Below, one piece after another: positions 1-8,762 of a stretch of 32,762 nucleotides of DNA. The notes beneath the pieces are model-generated. The model was not told the DNA's origin and made no database searches. It saw only the letters and a list, made by a program, of their open reading frames with translations. The stretch comes from Rodentolepis nana (Eukaryota > Platyhelminthes > Cestoda > Cyclophyllidea > Hymenolepididae), in contig UZAE01012738.1 in NCBI GenBank assembly GCA_900617975.1, forward strand, positions 1-32,762, given 5' to 3'. The translations under genes and the position numbers were made by a program. The number at the start of each line of letters is the position of its first letter. The stretch's first letter is position 1.

Positions 1-31
<31 letters not shown>
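1..31. repeat. (TA)n microsatellite
   Basis: Uninterrupted TA dinucleotide repeat at the window edge. It probably extends upstream and seems to lie directly before the coding exon at 35-262. Confidence 0.95.
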
Positions 32-34
<3 letters not shown>

Positions 35-35
<1 letters not shown>

Positions 36-262
36 ATATTTTAAGAAAATGTTTCTCGCAATTAGCTCAAGATACCAATGGGGAGGATAAAGAGCATGAA
101 GAAGTCGATAATAATGGTGAGATAGATTCTCCTCTGTACTTATTTAAAATGAACCATACCTTAGTGGCATGCGTGTGTTCAATTTTAGATATTACATCTG
201 AGCAAAGAGATGATACTGCTGTAGAGAAAGAAACTGATGAAATTAAAATTCTTTCAAATTGA
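35..262 (+). CDS. 3'-terminal coding exon of an unidentified gene (partial)
   Basis: An open frame runs from the TA repeat to a TGA at 260-262, about 75 codons with no stop in AT-rich DNA. The start of the exon is uncertain: an AG at 33-34 is a possible splice acceptor, and the frame is also open back to the window edge. The peptide is acidic, rich in Glu, Asp and Asn (for example GEDKEHEEVDNNGEID), has a short hydrophobic stretch LVACVCSIL near residue 45, and ends EIKILSN. I recognise no domain. Because it lacks a start codon and ends with a stop, it is most simply the last coding exon of a gene beginning outside the window. It converges with the minus-strand ORF at 933-1385. Confidence 0.5.
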
Positions 263-932
263 AGGTTGTTCCGACCATTATAACGCTTTTAGTGCCACGG
301 CTTTTCTAGCAATTGTTATCACCTCCTCCGCCTCGACTTACTAAACTATTACCCTTTTGAACAGTGGCCTATCCCTTCTCGAACATGCAAGCGTGTATAC
401 ATTTTACCACTACCTTTAATGTATTAGTAATAACTTTCGCATTTTCTTGAATTGATGCTCGTGAAATTATTATTCTAAGTGATGCGAATATTAATGACAA
501 TAGAAAGATCTTTTAAAACTGCGATTAATTAGCGAGGATCGTTCAATCTAATGTTCACGTCTGCAAAGTCTGTGGTGGTGCTTTTGGTGCACATCTTGTG
601 GTTTGAATGACCAATCGCATAGGTTACAATCCTCAACAGGGCTGGTGATGGAGTGATATTCCCTCATAAGAGAAACTGCAGAATTCTTCCAATTATAACC
701 AAGTAAGATGTTTTTAACATTTACTTTAGTGTGGTTGAGAATTTTATTAACGAAAATAATGGAATCGCAGAACTTTTAAGCAAGAGATTGGAATCATAGA
801 AATCTCTTATTCAGCACTCTAATTGCTTACATAACTAAGAGTAAAATATGCTTTTAAATAAATGTATAATCCAAAACAAATATCAACGCTCTCATTTGTC
901 CAGGAGTGAGGAGCTTCTGACCAAATTTTTTC
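263..932. other. intergenic stretch between convergent ORFs
   Basis: No convincing gene seen. It should hold the 3' untranslated sequences of the two convergent coding stretches. An AATAAA-like motif lies near 857-862 on the plus strand. A minus-strand frame running down from the neighbouring ORF could be an extra exon, but nothing confirms it. Confidence 0.5.
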
Positions 933-1385
933 TCAAAAAAGATAGAAGATATTCGTACGTGGTTTAAAACTGATGTGGGCAACTTCTGGTGATTCGTCTC
1001 TTTTTTGTTTCTCTGTTGCTCTCTTTAAATGTCGGAATAGTCGGCCCTTCCATTTGCTGTTCAATAATCTGAATTTCGAAGTTGGAGCTGGGACCAAAAC
1101 AAGTTTTCTTCCTTCCGGACTATTTGATCTACTGACTATTACTGGTTCTAATTCAGAGGCTTCTTGAAAATAGCAATCACCGTTAAATTCGTAATATGAA
1201 TATCTGCGAATCAAGGGTATTGGAGTGCTGAGGAAAGGCTCTGAATCTTTTTCGTCGCATTCTGACTTCGTCATTCTACGATCTAATAATTTAAGTTCCG
1301 GAGTGATGTCACCATAACAGTCTTCAGTTAATGGAACTTCGCTTGGCTCTGTTTGAAGTTCTAGCTCTATATCGTTTGCAGACAT
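933..1385 (-). CDS. hypothetical protein, 150 residues
   Basis: Open frame from an ATG at 1385-1383. This is the first Met after an in-frame TGA, so the start is well placed if the gene is real. The first third is acidic (MSANDIELELQTEPSEVP). The middle has Tyr/Arg-rich and Ser-rich segments (RRYSYYEF, SRSNSPEG) that look like phosphorylation targets. The last third is basic (KWKGRLFRHLKRATEKQKR). There is no signal peptide, membrane span or domain I recognise. A 150-codon frame is long for AT-rich DNA, so chance is unlikely but not excluded. A GT near 960 (CAC|GTACGA on the minus strand) could be a donor for a 42-bp intron, giving a different C-terminus. Function unknown. Confidence 0.45.
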   Translation of the reverse strand: MSANDIELELQTEPSEVPLTEDCYGDITPELKLLDRRMTKSECDEKDSEPFLSTPIPLIRRYSYYEFNGDCYFQEASELEPVIVSRSNSPEGRKLVLVPAPTSKFRLLNSKWKGRLFRHLKRATEKQKRDESPEVAHISFKPRTNIFYLF

Positions 1386-3922
1386 TAACTTGATTGAAAA
1401 ATAATGAATAACGTGCGTCCTTGGAAATCACGAGGAACGCGCCAATCATCTTCTATCCAATCTTGAGATCACATGATGCGTAGATCTAGTCAATTCTGTA
1501 ATCTTCACAAGCATTTGGACGCTCCGTTATTACCGTGTTATGAATGACCATGAAACGTCTGAAAGTGGACATTGTTTCCCTTCAGGCCCATTCTTCTTTA
1601 GAAAAGGTTAACTGGGATGTACCGTTCCATCCCGATTATTGATAGGCGTCGAAGAAGAATAGTAATGTCAATTGATCCACGCTTTGTTTATCCTAGGAAC
1701 ACTAATTAGGATGACTTTTAAATGAATGGGAGCCAAGAAGGAATTGATTGAGTAGAAGTAGGTTTGCAAATTTGCAAACTAAAGTGCGCGTCTCCTTGCA
1801 CAGAGAACCGATGGAGAAGCCTATTTGGGAGCGCCGTGTGGCCATAGGCTGGATCAGACTAATAATCATCAGTCATCATTGTTCTTGGTGGAACTTGAAG
1901 GACTCCAGTCAGATTGCAACCTTTTTCGAAACATTCCTGCTTTCCTCCTCTATACATTTTACAGATTATAACCCCAATATTTTTTGCCTTATCCTTACGA
2001 TATGCAATAATAATAAGATGTTAAGAAAAAGATTTTATTATGGAAGAAATTGAAGTAAGGCCGTTAAATGAAGCACAAACATCAGGAGTACTATTCTATT
2101 TGAACTAAGGAGTTTAACCATTTTAATTGCCAAATATATCGCAATGATGGAGAATGGCATTTCCAAACGATCGCACATGCATAGTTCATTCAAAATATTA
2201 TGGAAATATTAGTATTTACGGGTCCTTGAGAGGGTCTTGTAATGGGTTTCTTATATTCCAGATGAAAGATCCCACAGCGGAATTGTAACAGGTGAACACG
2301 TAAAATGATCAATACAGGCTAGGAAGTGAGTGTGAGTTTGATGGAGAGGGCGAGAACCTATATGTGGTAAACGATCACAAGGCAAAAGAAAAGAAGAGAG
2401 CATGTTCTTTGAATTGTGCAAATGAGACAATGTCATTCTAACGGTTTTTGAAGATGAAACGATCGGTAAGCAGGCTGATTGTCGTTGAAAGTAATAGAAG
2501 GTATTCCGGTGGCATGATTGGGGAACAAAAGGTCTCAGCTTGGGTTTGAAAAACCGCAGTGAATTCAGGAAAAGGGAAAGAGTGATACCTGATAGTGTCT
2601 TCTTGGGTAAGGAGAAAATATCGTGTGTGTCGTAGTAGCCTGGGAAATCGACTTCAAACTGACATAAATGCACTTCTTAGGGCCAATGATGATCTCTTAT
2701 TGCTCAAGGCACACCCCAGGTTTTGAGCTGACAAAGAAGACATCAAAAACACAAGCAAAGACAAAATTTATAACATGTAATACTTGGTTCATAACTCGTT
2801 GCAATGACTGTACTGCGTTACGAAAAGCAATGTGCACACGGTGAACTCGAAGAGACAGAATGATACGAATACCACCGCCTTCGATATATCTTCTTGGGCC
2901 AGAGGGAACTGGTGAAAAGCTGAAACAAGAATCAGTTTGTGCAAAGAATTGTATTATTTAGACGAGGCAAAAACCGTTGATATGATAGAAGGTATAGGCA
3001 TTTTGGGCAGTTATTTGCTTGAGTGCATAATAATTTACTCATGGTCACCAATTGCTGTTTTTCTTTCCGACCATATGCAAATGAGAACCGCAAGAGTCAA
3101 ATGATCCCCGAAAATACAGTCAGTTAAAATTCTTTTTTTTTATCTTTGCAGTTATCAAGTCGAAAACCGTGTGCTTTGGGTAATACGTACTATCCGGTGC
3201 CATTGATACGGCCTCGCAACTCATGCTTGGGTACCACAATTTCGTACTGAGTATGAGAAACAGATGGGGACCTAAATAGGGTACCAGGGGAGGCATTGTT
3301 GAGACATAAAATGTCATGTAGGTCAAATTGGTCAAGTAAGTGAATGCGCAGAAAATATTGAAAGAGGTAAAATTTTTAATAAAAACGTGAACCTCAAGGA
3401 ATTTAGAAAGAAGGAGTAGCTAGAGGTCTTTCTCCTATGCTGTGTTGATTATGTTCCGTAGCTGAGAGCTTTCCCATATTTTCTTAGCCAGATTGATCGG
3501 TCCTCTGAGTCAAAGAGAGGATAAATGAGAAGAACGAACCCTGTGTTCGCCTTAGGTTCTACATCATTAAATATTTTGAGGCCAGTTGAAAGGAAGGAGA
3601 GATTTCCTCGTAGAGAATACGAATTGGTGGAATTTGTCAGAAGAGGATAAGAAGCACTAAATGAGAAGATCAAAGTGCGAGATAAAGGAAAACAAAGTCA
3701 GACAAAAGGATTACATCAATTTCGCCAATAATGTAGCGAACACTAAATAAATATGACCTTGACTAAGCCTTAGCAACGCTTTAGGAGGCTCGACTATCTC
3801 TCAGCTTCCTCCAATATAAATTTTTTCCTCAAAAGTTTCTTAAGGCTAGCTCAACAATAGCGAAAACATACAAAGTTTGGTATTAGGAAAGTTTATTGTA
3901 AATATGGGAATGAATATTATTC
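1386..3922. other. region with only doubtful open frames
   Basis: Nothing here can be named. Minus-strand open stretches lie at 2251-2673 (140 codons), 2700-2957 (86 codons without a stop), 3120-3335 and 3449-3673. A plus-strand frame of 101 codons lies at 1748-2053. The minus-strand frames cluster and could be fragments of one decayed or multi-exon gene, but I could not join them with splice signals or recognise a family. The region ends at the left target-site duplication of the LINE (3913-3922). Confidence 0.4.
3913..3922. repeat. left target-site duplication of the LINE
   Basis: AATATTATTC here is repeated exactly at 5435-5444, directly after the TAAATAAATA tail of the LINE. A direct repeat at both ends is expected of target-primed reverse transcription. 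Confidence 0.7.
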
Positions 3923-4522
3923 TATGAGTTCACTTATCTCGGAATGACGTTTGACACAAAGCTAACGTGGAAAAGTCACATTGCTAAAATAGCAGAACGA
4001 GTCCCCAATAGACTGAATGTACTGAAGCGTCTTGCTGGTAGCCTATGGGGCTGTGCACGCCCAACTCTCAACACCACTTACAAGATGTTTACTCAACCAA
4101 TAATGTTGTATTGCTGTGAGCCACTCATTACAGCCACAGAGGTGACTCTCAAATCACTCTAGAAGGCACACAACCAAGCATTACGACTAATTACTGGAGG
4201 GATAAAATAAAAACCCATTGATTCAATGCTCCTTGTTACAGGAAGCACTACAATAAGTTCCCTTATCAAAGAGAAGGCCTTGATCCTGTATGAGAAGCTA
4301 CTGCGCATTCCCATGGATAAGTTCTTCAGCACCTATGAGAATAGACCAAGACATCTGAAAACGCAATCTGGTCTAATACAGAAAGCCATAGAACTGAGGA
4401 AAGAATTACAAATCGATGACAAACCAATAAGCCTCTTTCTCCCCATGAACCCATTAGCAGACACTGATGTAGTGTGTTGCACCCAACTGCTTGACTTCTT
4501 CAGGAAATCAAACACCCTCTAG
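3923..4522 (+). pseudogene. LINE reverse transcriptase C-terminal part and linker (two stops)
   Basis: One frame runs from 3923 to the TAG at 4520, broken by stops at 4160-4162 and 4208-4210. The first 80 codons match the end of a LINE reverse transcriptase. The rest (IKEKALILYEKLLRIP, RPRHLKTQSG) is the linker between reverse transcriptase and RNase H in this type of element. The catalytic FADD box lies upstream of the truncation and is missing, so no activity is possible. Confidence 0.85.
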
Positions 4523-4527
4523 AGCAA

Positions 4528-5082
4528 ATGCGCTCACTGCCCCTTGAGACAATCAATGTCAACTATCCTGCAGATCAATGGCTCCAAGTCTTCACTGATG
4601 GGTCATACATAGAAAACCAAGCAAACGTTGGTGCAGGTGTCTATTCTGAACTCTTCTCTTTCTACGCAGCAGCGGGACACAATATGGTCGCTATTGAAGG
4701 AGAAATAGAGGCCATTAGGATAGCACTATGCCAATTATGTTGCCTGGATAAGAAATTCATCAAAGCGGTGATACTTTCGGACTCACAGTCAGCAATAAAC
4801 TCAATTGGAAACAGAGAGCCACCCAAAACAGCTGAGATAAAGGAATGTAGAAAACTCTATGAGCTGCTGAGAGAGAAAAACAAAACAGTGGTCCTACAAT
4901 GGATTCCTGGTCACTGTGGCATTAAAGGCAATGAGATTGCTGACACACTTGCTAAGAAGGAGACAACGATTTTGCAATGCATGGGCCGATCGATGTCTTT
5001 CCACACAATGAAGGCCTTAATCAGAAGAGAATTTCAGACCTCAAGGTGCAACGAACTTAAAGCTCGAACAAAGGAGAAATAG
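4528..5082 (+). pseudogene. LINE RNase H domain
   Basis: An open stretch of 184 codons in a frame shifted relative to the upstream part. The four catalytic acidic residues of RNase H are present: D24 in FTDGSY, E59 in GEIEAIRIAL, D85 in ILSDSQSAI and D139 in GNEIADTLAKK, with the usual WIPGHCG before the last. In an intact element this domain removes RNA from the RNA:DNA hybrid. The ATG at 4528 is an internal Met, not a true start; the frame was originally continuous with the reverse transcriptase part. It ends in a double TAG. The well-preserved catalytic set suggests the copy is not very old. Confidence 0.9.
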
Positions 5083-5085
5083 TAG

Positions 5086-5337
5086 ACAGTGGCACTCTCC
5101 GACATAGCCAACTGGCCAAGAATCGAAGCCGTCGCTGAGTTTAGACTACGTACCGGACACGATTGCTTGACAAAACACCTTCACAGATTAGGAGTATGCA
5201 CTCAACAGATATGCCCTCTATGTAACCTACAGGAGGAAATGGAAAAGACCCGCCTGATTCGGTGTCTGGCCCTAAAGACAAGGACGGAAAGCCAGAGATA
5301 CTGGGAAGCAAGAAGACAGCTAATGAATTGCTATTAA
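5086..5337 (+). pseudogene. LINE C-terminal cysteine-rich region
   Basis: Same frame as the RNase H part, after the double TAG, ending in TAA at 5335-5337. It contains TGHDCLTKHLHRLGVC and CTQQICPLCNLQEE, matching the C-terminal zinc-knuckle-like region of jockey-type LINEs (CPLC followed by His and Cys). The expected His before the last Cys appears replaced (EKTRLIRC), which would fit decay. Confidence 0.75.
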
Positions 5338-5434
5338 TTAACTGCTATATAAGTACCCCAACCTTGGGGGAAGCTGAAGCCAAAGTTTAAGGGCTAATGA
5401 TAAATATAATAAAGCCTGCCATTTGAAATAAATA
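5338..5434 (+). repeat. LINE 3' UTR and tail shared with the SINE family
   Basis: The segment from 5389 to 5422 (AAGGGCTAATGATAAATAT, then ATAAAGCCTGCCAT) matches the 3' end of the SINE-like copy at 32408-32441 (reverse strand) with one mismatch in 34. It is followed by a TAAATAAATA tail rather than plain poly-A. Confidence 0.85.
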
Positions 5435-5444
5435 AATATTATTC
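5435..5444. repeat. right target-site duplication of the LINE
   Basis: AATATTATTC, identical to 3913-3922. Confidence 0.7.
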
Positions 5445-7526
5445 ACTTATTAATTTTGAAGGTCTTCTATTAGACTTATTCACTGCAAACTGGATAATAT
5501 GCTGCACTTTCAAAATTTTCTAGCATTTATGTTTTGTTTTACCAGACTTGGCAGTGTTGTACATTCCACAAGTTAATGCTTATTTTGGGTCTTTGTTGCA
5601 ACATTCTCTGGCCTTGACAACAAGTAGGTCTAACTAATCGATGGAGCAAAATAATCAAACGTGACGAAACATTTTACATTCAACTAAACTAAAAAAATTC
5701 GATATCTAAATCTAATTAAGTTCAGTTAATAAGTTTGACAATGTGACACAAGTCCAATGATATTTGCTTGCAAAGACCACAAGAATTCGCTAGCAATAAA
5801 CCCCTATGTTATCTGTGAACCGTCCATATTGCATTTCGTTGGCGCCCAAATAAATGAGGATAAAGAATTTGTTCAATAGTTTAATTAAAATTTGATCCAG
5901 TATAACAATATCTGTGTTTGCACTGCAGATATTTGGTTCAATATTGAGATAGAACAATACTTCAATTTCTTCGATTTTATAAGTGTTCACAACTTTCCAA
6001 AGAGTTTGGTCTAAATTAATTTGCCAGTATATTTCAATAGAATCTCTCATATACGTCATCGAATGTTAGTCATTTACGGTTCAATTCATCACCATCTGCA
6101 TTCAAATATTCCTTCCGAGAAAAATTATTTAAAATTTATCTTATAAAAAAGAGATCAATTTGAAATCATTCTATTTATCCATTTTCGAAAAGTTCCAGCA
6201 AAATTTTCGAAGGTGTCTATTTAGTCTAGAACTAATGATGGGACGTTTCACCCGTACGTATAATATTATCAACCATATTGCTTTTCTTTGAAATAACAGA
6301 GAAATTAACAGACTATCAGCAAGTTAAATAGGAACATGTTACTCATTACAAATGCATTACCGATATCAAGCAGCAATTTTAATTTGTGGTTGTATTTGCT
6401 AATTCTTCAATTGTAGTGTGAAAAATTCACCAATATAAGGCAGTTTATAGTTGTATTGACAGTATATTTCACCAATACCTGCTATTCTTATGCAGAAGTA
6501 ACGATTATCTACCACTCGATTTATTATGTTCCAGAACTAATCTTGAGCTGGCTGAAAAAAAACTGTACCAACGGCGAATGCTTCAGTATTCTACCATCAA
6601 GCGATATGCATCTGCACGAAAAATAACACACTGAAATTACTGTTATCCAAGACTTGGGTAGGAGGGGTTCGAAACACTGCAATTGGTCAAATTCTACTCT
6701 GGGTGCGCACTGAAGGGTATTGATTCCTAAACTAACTTAATCGATTCTGTTCAACGAATAACTGACCCACAACAACGTTCACGGTATTTTTTCACATTGG
6801 GTGTACTTTAATAAACTCCACCACATTAAAATCAGATAGTTTTTATTCGTCAATTCTCAATAGAATTCACATCTTGCCACATCACTCTCCTCCTACTTCT
6901 GTTGATGTTATTATGATGAGGCTGGAGAGTGAAATCAACATCGAACAAAGGCATTTTTACACTCCACAGCTGTATCCTGTTCGCCAACCTAGATAGTGTT
7001 AGCGACATATTTGCACTATTGCTTACAAAAGGATAGAAATCAGCAACCAACATTCACATGGTGGGATTGATTAAGGGGGCATTAGTTCATACAGATATCT
7101 GGCATACTAAGAAATAAACTCACCCCAAAATAAATATTTTTCAACAAATAATAACAAATCCAGTAGTCTAAAGATCTTATCAATGATAAGAATTTATATA
7201 TTACTTCCGAAATAATGAAAGAGTATTTCGAGTAGCGCAAAAAATAGAGGAGAAAGTGTACATTTACAATGCTTCCATTACACGCTTATTATAAATGCTA
7301 GCATCACATGTTACACTGTGCGCCTCTTCCAGCATAGCTATGGAGGGTTTGAAAGAGATTAAAAGACCTAAAATGGAAATGTTTTAATAACACCAACCAC
7401 AATTAATTTAGCTAATTAAATCAAAGATAAAACATGTTAAGAGTATCCCGTGAATAAATCAGAAGAAAAGTCTTCGTAATAATGCATTAAACAAGTTAGT
7501 GAATTACAGTGAAAAAGTTACATCAC
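5445..7526. other. intergenic region downstream of PSMB4
   Basis: No recognised gene. Minus-strand ORFs of 89 codons (5790-6059) and 67 codons (6850-7053) exist without identifiable domains. The first has a protein-like residue mix (MTYMRDSIEIYWQINLDQ at its start) and might be a small or partial gene, but AT-rich chance is equally possible. The PSMB4 3' UTR should occupy the right end; an ATTAAA on the minus strand at 7383-7388 is a possible polyadenylation signal. Confidence 0.4.
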
Positions 7527-8747
7527 TTATTCATAGCCGAATACTTCTTCCGCAATCGACCAATTCGTTTCCAGTTTTCGGATTTCACTAACCCTTGCAC
7601 CTTCTGCTGTGCAAACTGCGATTTTGTACATATTGTAAGCACTACAAGAAGGATAAAAGAATTGCAATTTTCAATATAACTTCCAGTGGAGGCTCAATGT
7701 AATCAACGTCCTCATACTCGTTCAATTAAACCGAACATAGATTAAAATCCATATGAATGGAAATATTACTGTCATTGTTCCTGATGAAAGACGCTAAACG
7801 CCACATCTCTGAATATGAAATGGCTTTTTTAAACCTTTATTTCAAATATACAATAATTCCAACGTTCTAATCAATGAATTTCCATTAATAAAAACCTAAC
7901 TCGTAATCTCAAACTTAATAAATGTATTACCAGCAACAAGCACCACGAAAACATATGCATAAGCAGAGAAAACATACCGACAGTCGCGATAGAAAAGTAC
8001 AGTCATTGCATCAGTGATAGCCTTATGAGCATCTTGACAAGAGAGTTTTGAGGCGTCCCCACCAGCCTTAGTTTCAATTGCATTTCGAAGAATGGGAGTT
8101 GCTAGATGTGCGCCAAAACCAGTAGCAATGGCATCCTCGTTAAAAGCTATAAAAAGAACGAAGAATAATACCCTCAGTTAATCACTGAAAAGATAAATGA
8201 TTTAACCAGTAACAGGTTACGACATACCGGCACCAATCATATTCGCATAGCCAAGATAAGGTGTTCCATTCTTCATAACACCACCAACAATATAGGAATT
8301 CCAGAAAGGATCAAATTGGCTTCGACGGTAGTACATGACTCGTGTGATCCAAGAATGTAAAGCTTGAGGACTATAAATAAAAATAAATAAAGTGTAAACA
8401 AACCTAGTAGTAAATCCATCACCAAGTAGGTTTTCAGTTAATATCTGTTTATGAATTTCTCTGTTCAAAAATTGAAAATCAGCAACGTCTCCAGAACATG
8501 CCATCAATGTGCTTTCATTGACCTATGAATTTAGTACCGGAAACAAATTAATTACCTTAACAACGCGATCAAAATCTGTAAATCTAGCCAAAGAGCCATA
8601 TGAAACCAGTGAATCAGCAGCAATGATAACTCCATTTTTAAAACGGATACCCATAACTGAAGTCCCACTAGCTGAAGGAGACAAAGTATGTTTTTTCGAA
8701 TCGGACATAGAACCGATATAAGAGGGCAACATGTTCGCGTTCATCAT
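7527..8747 (-). CDS. PSMB4: 20S proteasome subunit beta type-4 (beta7), five exons, complete
   Basis: Exons in transcript order are 8747-8556, 8522-8404, 8370-8228, 8146-7978 and 7641-7527, ending in TAA. They total 738 nt and encode 245 residues, against 264 in human PSMB4. All introns are GT-AG, of 33, 33, 81 and 336 bp. Diagnostic segments are SGTSVMGIRFKNGVIIAAD, SYGSLARF, GDVADFQFLNR, ALHSWITRVMYYRRS, IATGFGAHLATP, VLFYRDCRAYN and TNWSIAEEVFGYE. PSMB4 is a non-catalytic subunit of the 20S core beta ring and helps ring pairing during assembly. By alignment the mature chain starts near T21, leaving a propeptide of only about 20 residues (about 45 in human). The start is the first of two adjacent ATGs, with a good splice acceptor 13 nt upstream. 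Identification is secure. Confidence 0.97.
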
Positions 8748-8762
8748 AGAGTAACCACAACT
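8748..8762 (-). promoter_or_regulatory. splice acceptor just upstream of the PSMB4 ATG (possible trans-splice site)
   Basis: On the minus strand a pyrimidine-rich run ends TTTTTCCCTGCTAG, followed after 13 nt by the double ATG. It is either the end of a 5'-UTR intron or a spliced-leader addition site, as flatworms use. The leader itself is not encoded in the window as far as I can see. Confidence 0.4.

Larger units (their letters stand above)
3923..5434 (+). mobile_element. 5'-truncated non-LTR retrotransposon (LINE) with RNase H domain, inactive
   Basis: The copy begins inside the end of the reverse transcriptase (FTYLGMTFDTKLTWKSHI, the YLG-x-x-x-D-x-x-LTW signature of jockey/I-type LINEs). 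It continues through the thumb/linker (NRLNVLKRLAGSLWGC, NQALRLITGGIK), an RNase H domain and a cysteine-rich C-terminus, and finishes with a short 3' UTR and ATAAATAAATA tail. Damage: in-frame TAG at 4160 and TAA at 4208, a frameshift near 4520, and TAG TAG at 5080-5085. It is therefore a dead 5'-truncated copy, as is common for LINEs. The 10-bp flanking duplications delimit it. Its last 50 or so bases are shared with the SINE-like elements elsewhere in the window. Confidence 0.9.

Noticed and set aside
973..1167. Plus-strand 64-codon frame
   Set aside because: Lies entirely opposite the longer, better-supported minus-strand ORF at 933-1385; treated as its shadow.
1748..2053. Plus-strand 101-codon frame
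   Set aside because: No domain, AT-driven composition toward the end and no splice or regulatory context; not enough to call a gene.
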